Assembly: GCF_903946935.1 (NCBI RefSeq)
Contig: NZ_CAJAXH010000318.1
Span: 1 to 43,921 of the forward strand
Length of the DNA: 43,921 nucleotides
Reading direction: 5' to 3'
DNA from: an uncultured Thiodictyon sp.
GTDB taxonomy: Bacteria; Pseudomonadota; Gammaproteobacteria; Chromatiales; Chromatiaceae
Positions 7,593-15,990 of the stretch are shown piece after piece; positions within the stretch are counted from its first letter, which is position 1, and every line of letters begins with the position of its first letter. Position numbers and translations under genes: made by a program. The notes under the pieces are model-generated. The model was not told the origin of the DNA. It was given only the letters and a program-made list of their open reading frames with translations, and searched no databases.

Positions 7593-7890
7593 TTGCACCG
7601 ACTGGCCGCGGGTGCGCGCCATGACGGACGCCGATATTGAGCATGACGCCGACAGCCCATCCACGACGACGGCCGACTGGGATGGGGCGGTACTCAAGCA
7701 AGGCGGTGTCGCTGTGGGTCGGGTGCGGGCACGCGGTCCCAACAAGCGCCCGACCAAGGAACAAGTGGCGATCCGGCTCAGCCCCGATGTCTTGTCTGCG
7801 TTCCGCGCCGACGGTCCCGGCTGGCAGACGCGCATCGATGCAGCGCTGCGCGACTGGCTCAAGACACACCGCACTTCGGCGGGGAACTGA
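7555..7890 (+). CDS. brnA: BrnA-family antitoxin
   Basis: This 111-aa protein starts at the ATG at 7555 inside brnT, which suggests coupled translation. The C-terminal half carries the BrnA ribbon-helix-helix signature: KRPTKEQVAIRLSPDVLSAF, then a GPGWQTRIDAALRDWLK helix. This fold dimerises and binds the operon promoter. The N-terminal 60 residues are variable and probably wrap the toxin. The gene ends 10 bases from the convergent transglutaminase gene. The pair is complete and looks functional. Confidence 0.9.
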   Translation: MKSASTGPMPLVDCTDWPRVRAMTDADIEHDADSPSTTTADWDGAVLKQGGVAVGRVRARGPNKRPTKEQVAIRLSPDVLSAFRADGPGWQTRIDAALRDWLKTHRTSAGN

Positions 7891-7900
7891 ACATACGCCA

Positions 7901-8782
7901 TCACTCCAGGACTCGATTCACATCCACCGCGACGGTGAGATCATGGGCGCCGCCGCCGTAGAAGATGCCGCGCATGGGGGTGACGTCCTGGTAGTCGCGG
8001 CCCACCGCGGTGGTGATGTGCTGCTCCCCGGGGATGAGATTGTTGGTTGGGTCGAAATCGACCCAACCTAAGTCCGGGATCAGCAGCGAGAACCAGGCGT
8101 GGGAGGCGTCCGACCCTTGGAGCTTGACCTGACCGGGGGGCGGCAGGGTTTCCAGGTAGCCGCTGACATAGCGGGCGGCGAGCCCCAGGCCGCGCAGCCC
8201 GGCGATGGCCAGGTGGGCGAAGTCCTGGCAGACCCCGCGGCGATGGGCCATCACCTCGGCCACCGGCGTACTGATGCTGCTGAACTGGGGGTCGTAGGCA
8301 AACTCGTGGAAGATCCGCGCCATGAAGTCGTCGGCCGCCTCCAGGATCGGCCGCCCGCGGGTGAATGACAGGGCCGCGTACTCACGGGCGGCGACATTGA
8401 GCGGGACCAGCGGGGAGGCGAGGGTAAAGACCAAGGCCGCATTCATCGCCGGCTTGCGTCGCTGGTGCAGGCAGTCGCGGGCCACCTCCCAGGCGGGGGT
8501 TTCCGCCGCTTCGGGCAGGCTCGGCGCACTCACCTCGACCTCGCTCACCGCGGTGACCTCCAGTACGTTATGGGACTGCTGGATGGAGAAATAATTGACC
8601 CGATTGCTAAAAAAGTCCTCGTGCTCGCGGTTGACCGCGGGCCCGGGGCTGATCCGCAAGGTACTGGACAGGCAGCGTTGGTGCGGACACTGGCGCGGCT
8701 TGAGGTGGACGATGCTGTGACACAGCGAGACCGCGTCCGTGTAGTCATAACGGGTCAGGTGACTGACGCGGAGCCTTATCAT
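7901..8782 (-). CDS. transglutaminase-like cysteine protease family protein
   Basis: This 293-aa protein has an N-terminal beta domain of bacterial transglutaminase-like proteins (RVSHLTRYDYTDAVSLCHSI) and a papain-like core. The catalytic triad is visible: Cys in RRGVCQDFAH, His in SDASHAWF and Asp in VDFDPTNN. It overlaps the ATP-grasp/alpha-E gene by 4 bases (ATGA), and the two families are constant partners across bacteria. The set is thought to make and process a peptide-like product, but no product is established. It is predicted cytoplasmic, since there is no signal peptide. Confidence 0.93.
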   Translation of the reverse strand: MIRLRVSHLTRYDYTDAVSLCHSIVHLKPRQCPHQRCLSSTLRISPGPAVNREHEDFFSNRVNYFSIQQSHNVLEVTAVSEVEVSAPSLPEAAETPAWEVARDCLHQRRKPAMNAALVFTLASPLVPLNVAAREYAALSFTRGRPILEAADDFMARIFHEFAYDPQFSSISTPVAEVMAHRRGVCQDFAHLAIAGLRGLGLAARYVSGYLETLPPPGQVKLQGSDASHAWFSLLIPDLGWVDFDPTNNLIPGEQHITTAVGRDYQDVTPMRGIFYGGGAHDLTVAVDVNRVLE

Positions 8783-11361
8783 TTGACCACCCCGATGCGC
8801 CGCAGCAGACTGTGCGGCTGCTCCTCGTGACGGAAATATTGGGCGGTCAAGGCGTCGGAGATGGCCGCCAGATCGGCCTCCAGTTCCTCCAAGAACTGCT
8901 CCAGGACCAGCCGACGGTGCGACTGCGGGTCCGGCTGGACCAGTGTATCGAGTTCGGCCAGCCGCACGCGGGTGAGTGTTTTCAACACCAGTTTTTGCGT
9001 CAGACTGCGTCCCACCGCCAGTTCGCCCTTGGGCATCTCAGTCACCAGCCGCTCGAGTGCGACCAACTGATAGGCCAGCGCCCGCGGATTGCCCTCGTCC
9101 TGCAACACCAGGTCCAGCAGGGCGCCGACCCGGGTGCCGACATGATAGCGCCGCCGATAGGTGATGATGCTGTCGGTCACGCCGAGCACGGCCTCGATCA
9201 GAGTGGTCTCGTCCTGTTCCGGGGCGAGCGGGGTCAGGGTGGAGCGCAGCAGGGCGGTCAGTGCCGCGCCGCGCTCCAGCCGACGGCCGGTCTCCAGGAA
9301 GTGCCAGCCCTCATTGCGGGTCATATTCTCCTGGGTCAGCCCCGAGAAGGCGACCAGCGAGGTGACCAGTGGGTCGAGTTCGTCCAAGGCCTGGGAGGGT
9401 TGGGTGGGCGGGTTGCTGGTGAGGGCGCCGAGCCGCGACTCGATGTCGCTGACGATGCGCCAGGTGTCGACCGACAGGCGCTCGCGCACCGAATAGGCGG
9501 CATTACCCAGGGCCTGGAGGGTCTGTGGCAGCCCGCCCAGGCGGCGCGGGTCGGCGATCAGTGACAGCAGCTCCGGCAGCGGGTCGCGCAGACGCTCCTC
9601 GGCCCCCTCGCCCAAAAACCCGGGAAAGGACTGGGTCTGTTGGGTCAGTGCCTCGAGCAATGAGCGCAGATACACCTGCGCTGGGGGGACCGTGTCCACA
9701 TCGATCCGCTCCGACAGCTTGAAGATGATCATGCGCAGCAGTCGCACCAGTCCCTCGGCCCGTTCCGCATACCGGCCGATCCAGAACAGGTTGTCCGCCA
9801 CCCGGCTCGACACCTCGTTCTCCTGGATGACGGTCGGGCTCTGGTTCTCGCCGCTCACGAGCAGGCTCTCCTGGCGCTCCGGCTCGGAGGCGAGCACCCA
9901 GGCATCCTTGCCCAGACCGCCCAACTGATTGCCTACCAGGAGCGCATCGTCGGTGAGCGCCACCCGCCCCAGACCGCCGGGCAGCACCGTGTAGCCCTCG
10001 TCCTCCGCACACAAAAAGGTGCGCAGCGTGATCGGCCGCGGCTCCAGGCGCTGGCCGATCAGCACCGGGGCGGTGGACGGCTTGATCCGCTCCTGGGCGA
10101 CGAACCGGTGCGGGGCGGCCTGGATGGACGCAATCAGGGCCTCGCGCGCATGGGGCTCCAGGCTGGCCGGGAAGACCCCGCGCTGGCCTGGGGGCTTGCC
10201 GGCCTGCTTGATCGCCAGGATGTCGAGGTTTTCGAGCACAAAGGCGCGGGCCTTGGGCTCGCCGCACCACCAGGTGGCGATGTCGCGCAGCAACAACTCC
10301 TCGCCCAGCAGGTGGCGGCACGCCTCGGGCAGAAAGGCCATCAGCCCCGGGTGTTCCAGGACCCCGCTGCCGAGCGCATTGGCCACCACCAGGTTGCCGG
10401 CACGCACGGCCTCCACCAGCCCAGGGACCCCGAGATTGGAGTCCTCGCTCAACTCCAGCGGATCGCAGGCGCTCCCGTCGATCCGTCGCAACATGGCGTC
10501 GATGCGCTCCAGCCGGCCCAGGGTCCGCAGCCACAGGGCGCCGTCGCGCACCGACAGGTCCCCGCCCTGCACCAGGGTGTAACCCAGATAATTGGCCAGG
10601 TAGGCGTGCTCGAAATAGCCCTCGCTCTGCGGGCCGGGGTTCAAGACCACCACCCGGGCGTGCCCGTCGCGCCCCGGGGAGAGCCGGGTCATGGTGCGGC
10701 GCATGGCGCGGAAGAAGCCGGCCTGGCGATGGACGTGCGAGTCGCGAAACAGGCTCGGCATGACGCGCGAGAGCACCACCCGGTTCTCCAATGCATAGCC
10801 GGCCCCCAGCGGGCTCTGGGTGCGGTCGCTGATTACGCGCCAGGCGCCGTCCGGCATGCGGGTGAGGTCAGCCGCGTAATTGACCAGCGGGCGCCGGCGC
10901 GCCACCTCCAGCCCGTGACAAGGAAACAGATATTCGCGGTAACCGTCGATCAGCTCGGCCGGCAGCAGCCCCCGGTTGATCAGCTCGCGCGGGCCGTAGA
11001 GGTCGAGCAGGATCTGGTTGAACAGCTCCGCGCGCTGCATCAGGCCCCGCTCCAGCTCCGCCCACTCCTCGCTGCGGATCAACAGCGGCAGCAGGTCCAG
11101 TTCCCAGGGCCGAGACATGCCCTGGGGGTCGCCGTTGAGGTTGTAGGTGACGCCGTTGTCGCGAAACATCCGCGCCGCCTCGCGTCCGCGCTCGGCGATA
11201 CCGGCGGGGCCCAGGGTCCGCAGCGACTCCAGCACATAGCGCCACTGCGGGCGCACCTGCCCCTGCGCCGGCCGCATCTCGTCGAAGCAGCCGGGAATCG
11301 GCACGTAATCGTCAATCAGCCCGGGGCGGGCCAGGGCGGCGGCGAGGTTGGGGACAGACAT
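8779..11361 (-). CDS. fused circularly permuted ATP-grasp / alpha-E domain protein
   Basis: This 860-aa protein starts at the ATG at 11361; the frame also opens at a GTG two codons earlier. Residues about 80-480 are the circularly permuted type-2 ATP-grasp domain. Visible landmarks are LDLYGPRELINRGLLP, the RTQSPLGAGYALENR segment and VVLNPGPQSEGYFEHAYLA. Residues about 505-830 are the all-helical alpha-E domain, opening with SSRVADNLFWIGRYAERAEG. In many genomes these are two adjacent genes; here they form one chain. With the downstream transglutaminase they form the known three-domain set predicted to synthesise and modify a peptide. Upstream, 11362-11562 holds no gene that I can support. 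Confidence 0.92.
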   Translation of the reverse strand: MSVPNLAAALARPGLIDDYVPIPGCFDEMRPAQGQVRPQWRYVLESLRTLGPAGIAERGREAARMFRDNGVTYNLNGDPQGMSRPWELDLLPLLIRSEEWAELERGLMQRAELFNQILLDLYGPRELINRGLLPAELIDGYREYLFPCHGLEVARRRPLVNYAADLTRMPDGAWRVISDRTQSPLGAGYALENRVVLSRVMPSLFRDSHVHRQAGFFRAMRRTMTRLSPGRDGHARVVVLNPGPQSEGYFEHAYLANYLGYTLVQGGDLSVRDGALWLRTLGRLERIDAMLRRIDGSACDPLELSEDSNLGVPGLVEAVRAGNLVVANALGSGVLEHPGLMAFLPEACRHLLGEELLLRDIATWWCGEPKARAFVLENLDILAIKQAGKPPGQRGVFPASLEPHAREALIASIQAAPHRFVAQERIKPSTAPVLIGQRLEPRPITLRTFLCAEDEGYTVLPGGLGRVALTDDALLVGNQLGGLGKDAWVLASEPERQESLLVSGENQSPTVIQENEVSSRVADNLFWIGRYAERAEGLVRLLRMIIFKLSERIDVDTVPPAQVYLRSLLEALTQQTQSFPGFLGEGAEERLRDPLPELLSLIADPRRLGGLPQTLQALGNAAYSVRERLSVDTWRIVSDIESRLGALTSNPPTQPSQALDELDPLVTSLVAFSGLTQENMTRNEGWHFLETGRRLERGAALTALLRSTLTPLAPEQDETTLIEAVLGVTDSIITYRRRYHVGTRVGALLDLVLQDEGNPRALAYQLVALERLVTEMPKGELAVGRSLTQKLVLKTLTRVRLAELDTLVQPDPQSHRRLVLEQFLEELEADLAAISDALTAQYFRHEEQPHSLLRRIGVVK

Positions 11362-11562
11362 GGGCACGGGCTCTCGGGGTGTCTCAAGGTCCGATTAGAC
11401 ACGCCAGGGGCTGGGGTGGCAAGACGCAATGTCCCCATGCCGGCCACCGCGCCCCGCGTCGGAGCGGCCCCCCGGCCGCGACGGGTCGCGATGACGGCCC
11501 GGTGGTTAGAATGGTGACCAAAGCCGGTCTTGCCTCCATCGCCGTCAGCCGACACACTAAAT

Positions 11563-12120
11563 TTAGGTGCAGGTACCAGTCGTCGTTGTCTTCACGGAGG
11601 CCCCCCCGGTCGCGCCGATGCGGACCTGGCGCTCTTGCTTGCCGAGCGGCGCGTTGCGGCAGACTGTTAGCACGGCCTGGGTCCGCGGATCGACCCCGGT
11701 GGGGTAGAAGACGAGGCTGCGCTGGTTGGCCGTGGCCGTGCCGATCTTGAATCCGGCCGGCAGCGCCGGTTGGTACTGAAAAATAATCGCAGAGCTCCCG
11801 CCCGTCGTACAGGTCACGCTGGTGCTGGTGGTTGAAGGGCACCTGACGATCCACCCCTGTTCCCATCCGCCCGCGGTGGCGCAGGTGCTTCCATCGGTCG
11901 AGACGCAGAGCGTGATCAAGGCATTGCGCTTGATCGCCTCGCCTCGGGCCAGATAGGCGCTGGCCACCAACCGGTTGGCATAGGCGCTGAGCTTGCTGCC
12001 CAGCGTGGCCTCGTTGAACGACGGGGCGGCAAGCAACACCAGGATCGTCATGACCGTGACGGTGAGCAGTAGCTCGACCAGGGTAAAGCCACCGCTCCGA
12101 CGATCGATCTGCCCCATCAT
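11563..12120 (-). CDS. fimT: GspH/FimT-family minor pilin (cluster A, last gene)
   Basis: This 185-aa minor pseudopilin has a class III leader of 11 residues ending in Gly. The mature N-terminus is FTLVELLLTVTVMTILVLLA with Glu at +5, the substrate of prepilin peptidase PilD. The C-terminal globular domain has cysteine pairs (LCVSTDGSTCATAGG, TVCRNAP...GTC), as in FimT/FimU proteins. FimT-type pilins prime assembly at the pilus tip and, in some species, bind DNA for uptake. Its start overlaps the pilY1 stop, so it is the last gene of cluster A. In cluster B the equivalent gene is first. Confidence 0.88.
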   Translation of the reverse strand: MMGQIDRRSGGFTLVELLLTVTVMTILVLLAAPSFNEATLGSKLSAYANRLVASAYLARGEAIKRNALITLCVSTDGSTCATAGGWEQGWIVRCPSTTSTSVTCTTGGSSAIIFQYQPALPAGFKIGTATANQRSLVFYPTGVDPRTQAVLTVCRNAPLGKQERQVRIGATGGASVKTTTTGTCT

Positions 12121-15100
12121 TGTTGAATATACCAGTAAATCGTGCCCTTGGCCTGGCCGGCGCCGGCGGGGGCGGTGGGCTGCCGGGGCTGCAGGGGCGA
12201 ATCCGGGTCGCCACCAAACAGGACGGGAACGATCGTGCCGTCATCCAACCGGACCTGTCCCGCCACCGGCGAGGGCGGCAAGCCACCCCCGGTCAAGGTC
12301 TCGAAGCGGGAGCCGGTGCCATTGTTACTGGCCGCCGTGACATAGTCGATATTATAGACCAGGGTGGTGCCCAGGTTTGCGGTGCATGCGCCGGCGACTG
12401 GGACCACTGGGATGTGGGTACTGAAGGTGGTGGTGCCGAATACCGTGACCGAGCTGGTGACCACCTGTTCGTGGGCGCTCAGGCCGAGATACCAACCCTT
12501 CGGTTTGCTATCGAGTTGGGCCTGGGTGGGGGTGTCCGTCGTCGTGATCGGCAACAGTGAGTTCAGGCAGATGCCGTTGTAGCCGCATCGGCCATTGTCC
12601 GTCCTCTCCGACGACAACCAGTCAGTCACCGTTGGCTTGTCGATTACCTTGAAGAAATAGTTATGCACGCCATAGGAGTAGCGGTCAGCGGGCGTGCAGC
12701 CCCTCGGCGGGTTGGTATCCGGGCAGAGCGCCGACGGCTTCACCGGTTTTTCCCGGTCCCCGGAGCCAATCATGAGTGCATAGGTGTCGGGGTTGCTGCC
12801 GACCAGAACCACATCCGGCGCAAACATGAATTTACGGATCGCCCGATAGTTCCAATAGGAGCCGCAACCCCCGTAGTAGACGTCGCCGGGGGTGTCGCAA
12901 CCGAGCGCGGCAATCTTTCTGATCGTCCAGTTCTCTGGAGTCACGTTACCGAGCGGTTCATTGGCCGTGGTACCTGAGACCTCGGGCCCGGCGATGCGGT
13001 ACAGGTTGCCCCCCATGTCAGACACGTAGATCCACTTGGCGAGGCTGGGGTAATCTGGGTCCGTGCTGGGATAGGGGACGTCGAGCACCTGGCTGACCAC
13101 CGGGCGAGCGGTGTCGAAGGTCTTCAGTAACTTACCTGTATCCGCATCCATCACATAGACATGATCGCCATTGGTCGTGGATGCATCGTAGCAACTGGAT
13201 GGGTCGCCATCCTCGCAGGTGTCATAGCCGCCGCCCATTACGAGCAGGGGCTTGGGCTTGGGTGGGCTCGCCGTTGACTGATAGCCCCCCGCCTTGATGA
13301 CATGGGGTGCCGACCAGGTCTGACCGATATCGGTGAAATTGCCGTTGCTGTCGTTGCCGCAGCTCGCTGTCCCGGTCTGACTGGTGCAGCCTCTTTTCCA
13401 CTTCAGGCTCGGGTTCGTCGGGTTGCTGACGTCAAAGGCATAGACCGCCCGGCCGCCACGTCGCATCGGGGCGAAGATCGAACTCGGGGGCAAGTCCGGA
13501 TTGGCCGTGATCGTGCCGTCGATGCCGTAAGGCTTGCCGGACGCAGCACCGCCAAAATTACTGAAAACGATTGGGGCGTTGTTGTCGCGTAGCCTCTTGA
13601 TCGAGGTGTAGAACTCAGGCGGCACAAAGCTCCAGAGTTCCTGGCCGGCAGTGAAGGCGGTCGCGCCATAGTTCGTGTCGCGGTTGCCATTGACTGCACG
13701 CAATATTCCGTCATTACCGCCGTAGAATACTACGATCTGCGGCGTCGCATTTGGGTCGGTTGGGTCGGCGTAGTTCAATGCCACCGGGCGCGAGTGCAAC
13801 ACGTCGCCATGGACTGAGGGTCGTATCCGATTGTTCTCGATGTCAGGGTCGGGCACGGCGACCAGGAACTCATTATTGTTATTGCGCCCCCTCTCCCACT
13901 CGATCAGTGTGTTTTTGGGTGTGCTGTTAGTGCTGTCGAGCAGGATCTGAGAGATCGCCGTATTGGTGGTGGCGAAGGCGGTCAAACCGCTCGTGTTACA
14001 GGTCGTCAAGCTGCTCGCGCACGTGTAGACCTGGCGCGGGACCGCTGTCGCCGTCACGGGCAAGGCCCGCAGCAGGTACCCCTGCGCCCCCTTCTCAACT
14101 ATGCTGCCATCGGGGAAGTTGGAATCTTTCAACGCTGCGGCGTTCGCGTTCGGGGCCGCGGCGACGCCCAGGCAGGCGCCCAAGGGGTTGAACTTCCAAT
14201 AGTCGTCCACTTGATTCGGGGTCCAGAAACTGCGGGCGCATTCGGTAATGAACCCGGTGTTGGCGTTGATCGCGACGACCTCATCGGCATCCACCAATTT
14301 CAGGGCGTTGTCGATCATCTTCAGTTTGTATTGTTTCAGGTTGCCGGGCCAGCGCGGGAGTTTGGTGGCATCCGGGCGGAACATGCCGACATACACCTGG
14401 TTGAGATAAGCCCCCTGGTTGCTGACGCTCACCGGCAGGCTGACCGATGTGAATACGCTGTTGACGGCCTGGATCTCAGACAAAATCGTCTGGAAATTGG
14501 AGACGATCATCGCCGAACTCTTCGCCAAGAAATATTTCCCCCCACCAACGATTGCCGCGCTCAACAGTAACTGTCTCAGTTCTTCGCTGGGCTTTTTGTT
14601 GTAGACATCCATAGTATAGGTCACAACATTCTGTTGGCCGAGTGCCTCGCTGACATCGGTCCGATACAGAAATCTCGCCCATTCGTCCGTGTCGCGCGAG
14701 TCTGAATCCGTGGCGTAGCCGTAAATCTGCTTTGTCGGGTCTTCGCCGACGTTCCTCAGCAGGCCCGGGGAATCTGACTCCTTCTTTAACCAGCCATTGC
14801 CGACCAGAATGATGAAGTTTTGCCCGCCACAGGTGTTTGACGCGGGACCGGCGGCGGGGATGTAGCGGGTCTTATCCGCATCGCTGAACGTATCCGGATC
14901 GCTAAACTCTTGTAATGGTGTCCGTCGCAGCGGCCCAAAGCCGGTCTTGCTATCGACTCCGCCTGCAACATTGTCATTGGCATGGGTCACCGAGGTGTAG
15001 CCGCCAAAATACTTGAACGCCTCGAACATCATGGTATCAAGGCCGGCGTTGGAGCTGGTCTTGTAAGCCGGTGTCGTGATGTGATTTCTAAAGTCATCGA

Positions 15101-15473
15101 GTATTGCGACCAATGCCGCTCGGTTGGCGACGGTCATGGGCTTCATTGCTGAAATCACATAAGCGCCAGCCGCCTGGTCGGCCAGAAACATGACCCCGAT
15201 GTTAATAGGTGCGTCGACATCGCTGCTCGCCAGAGAATTGACGACCGTCGCCAAGGCGGCCAGCTCGGCCTCGCCCTGAGTGGGGTAGTCCGGCCATTTT
15301 TGATCCGCGGCCGCCCAGTTCGATGTGTTGTCAATCAATATCAGGACGTTTGGATACTCTTGGCTGGAACTCGATGGCGCCGCCAGAAACAGGTCGATAT
15401 CCTCGGCCGTCGCGGGTAACGTCGCAAGCAGTAAGCAGGTGGCCAACACATAGCGTATGACATTGGTCTTCAT
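12117..15473 (-). CDS. pilY1: PilY1-like tip adhesin/assembly protein, cluster A (vWA type)
   Basis: This 1118-aa protein starts at the ATG at 15473, preceded by AGGAG with 7-base spacing and followed directly by a signal peptide (LATCLLLATLPATA). The N-terminal third looks like a von Willebrand A fold with a MIDAS-like LILIDNTSN motif. The C-terminal half is the PilC/PilY1 beta-propeller: PQIVVFYGGNDGILRAVNG, EELWSFVPPEF-like segment, RGGRAVYAFDVSNP, SDMGGNLYRI. PilY1 sits at the pilus tip and controls extension and adhesion. The canonical calcium loop before the GGNLYRI blade is degenerate here (DPDYPSLAKW in place of DxNxDGxxD). It follows pilX in the operon and overlaps fimT. Confidence 0.92.
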   Translation of the reverse strand: MKTNVIRYVLATCLLLATLPATAEDIDLFLAAPSSSSQEYPNVLILIDNTSNWAAADQKWPDYPTQGEAELAALATVVNSLASSDVDAPINIGVMFLADQAAGAYVISAMKPMTVANRAALVAILDDFRNHITTPAYKTSSNAGLDTMMFEAFKYFGGYTSVTHANDNVAGGVDSKTGFGPLRRTPLQEFSDPDTFSDADKTRYIPAAGPASNTCGGQNFIILVGNGWLKKESDSPGLLRNVGEDPTKQIYGYATDSDSRDTDEWARFLYRTDVSEALGQQNVVTYTMDVYNKKPSEELRQLLLSAAIVGGGKYFLAKSSAMIVSNFQTILSEIQAVNSVFTSVSLPVSVSNQGAYLNQVYVGMFRPDATKLPRWPGNLKQYKLKMIDNALKLVDADEVVAINANTGFITECARSFWTPNQVDDYWKFNPLGACLGVAAAPNANAAALKDSNFPDGSIVEKGAQGYLLRALPVTATAVPRQVYTCASSLTTCNTSGLTAFATTNTAISQILLDSTNSTPKNTLIEWERGRNNNNEFLVAVPDPDIENNRIRPSVHGDVLHSRPVALNYADPTDPNATPQIVVFYGGNDGILRAVNGNRDTNYGATAFTAGQELWSFVPPEFYTSIKRLRDNNAPIVFSNFGGAASGKPYGIDGTITANPDLPPSSIFAPMRRGGRAVYAFDVSNPTNPSLKWKRGCTSQTGTASCGNDSNGNFTDIGQTWSAPHVIKAGGYQSTASPPKPKPLLVMGGGYDTCEDGDPSSCYDASTTNGDHVYVMDADTGKLLKTFDTARPVVSQVLDVPYPSTDPDYPSLAKWIYVSDMGGNLYRIAGPEVSGTTANEPLGNVTPENWTIRKIAALGCDTPGDVYYGGCGSYWNYRAIRKFMFAPDVVLVGSNPDTYALMIGSGDREKPVKPSALCPDTNPPRGCTPADRYSYGVHNYFFKVIDKPTVTDWLSSERTDNGRCGYNGICLNSLLPITTTDTPTQAQLDSKPKGWYLGLSAHEQVVTSSVTVFGTTTFSTHIPVVPVAGACTANLGTTLVYNIDYVTAASNNGTGSRFETLTGGGLPPSPVAGQVRLDDGTIVPVLFGGDPDSPLQPRQPTAPAGAGQAKGTIYWYIQQ

Positions 15474-15498
15474 GATACACTCCTGGTCATTGTCTGGC

Positions 15499-15990
15499 TT
15501 ATTGTGGACAGGCCGCGGGTTTGATGGTTTGCAGTACCAATACGCGTACACCGCAACGTACCCGTACCACAGCGCCGCCGGCGTTGTCAGTGGCCTTGAT
15601 GCTGGCGTCCAGGTCCCAGGTGGTGTTCCACCCGGTCGTCGCGGTTATCTCCACATTCACGCTGCTGGGTGCCGTGCTTTTGATCGGCAGGGCGCTAAGG
15701 CATGTCGGCACTGCGACCGTCACGGTGTAATCCGTGTTCCCGTCGTGGTCGATATCCACAGCGTAAGCTCTTTCCTTCGGTGACAAGGTGAAAGAGGAAC
15801 TGAGCACCCGCGCAATCGCCTGGTTGGCGGCGGCGATGGCCTCATCGCGCGTTTGCATGTTGCCGACGGTCTTGAGGTTGGTCGTGCTCAGGTTCTGGGC
15901 GGTAACCGTCAGCAGTGTGATCACCGCGAGCAGGATCAGGCTGACCACCAGTATGGCGCCGCGTTGTTTGCCTGCGGGGTCGCGGTTCAT
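15499..15990 (-). CDS. pilX: PilX-family minor pilin, cluster A
   Basis: This 163-aa protein opens with the PilX N-terminal pattern RGAILVVSLILLAVITLL, which lacks the Glu5 of standard prepilins, as PilX usually does. Its ATG overlaps the pilW stop by 4 bases. The helix continues into NMQTRDEAIAAANQAIARVL. Unusually, residues 79-87 read DIDHDGNTD (bases 15730-15756), a textbook DxDxDGxxD calcium-binding loop of the kind normally seen in PilY1. Two cysteines near the C-terminus (VRCGV, AACPQ) and one in VPTCLS could form disulfides. PilX joins PilV, PilW and PilY1 in the tip priming complex. Confidence 0.85.
   Translation of the reverse strand: MNRDPAGKQRGAILVVSLILLAVITLLTVTAQNLSTTNLKTVGNMQTRDEAIAAANQAIARVLSSSFTLSPKERAYAVDIDHDGNTDYTVTVAVPTCLSALPIKSTAPSSVNVEITATTGWNTTWDLDASIKATDNAGGAVVRVRCGVRVLVLQTIKPAACPQ

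Noticed and set aside
8045-8068. Perfect 11-bp inverted repeat GGTTGGGTCGA-AA-TCGACCCAACC
   Set aside because: It lies in the transglutaminase gene exactly over the codons of the conserved WVDFDPTN motif around the catalytic Asp. The symmetry follows from the codons, so I do not call it an operator.
10108-11517. 469-codon open frame on the plus strand
   Set aside because: It is antisense to the ATP-grasp/alpha-E gene. The product is Gln/Pro/His/Arg-rich without any domain, as expected of a shadow frame in GC-rich DNA.
12117-12120. Possible mis-annotation of fimT-A as part of pilY1-A
   Set aside because: The two frames overlap by only 4 bases, and the downstream frame has its own prepilin leader with Gly-1 and Glu5. 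They are separate, coupled genes.
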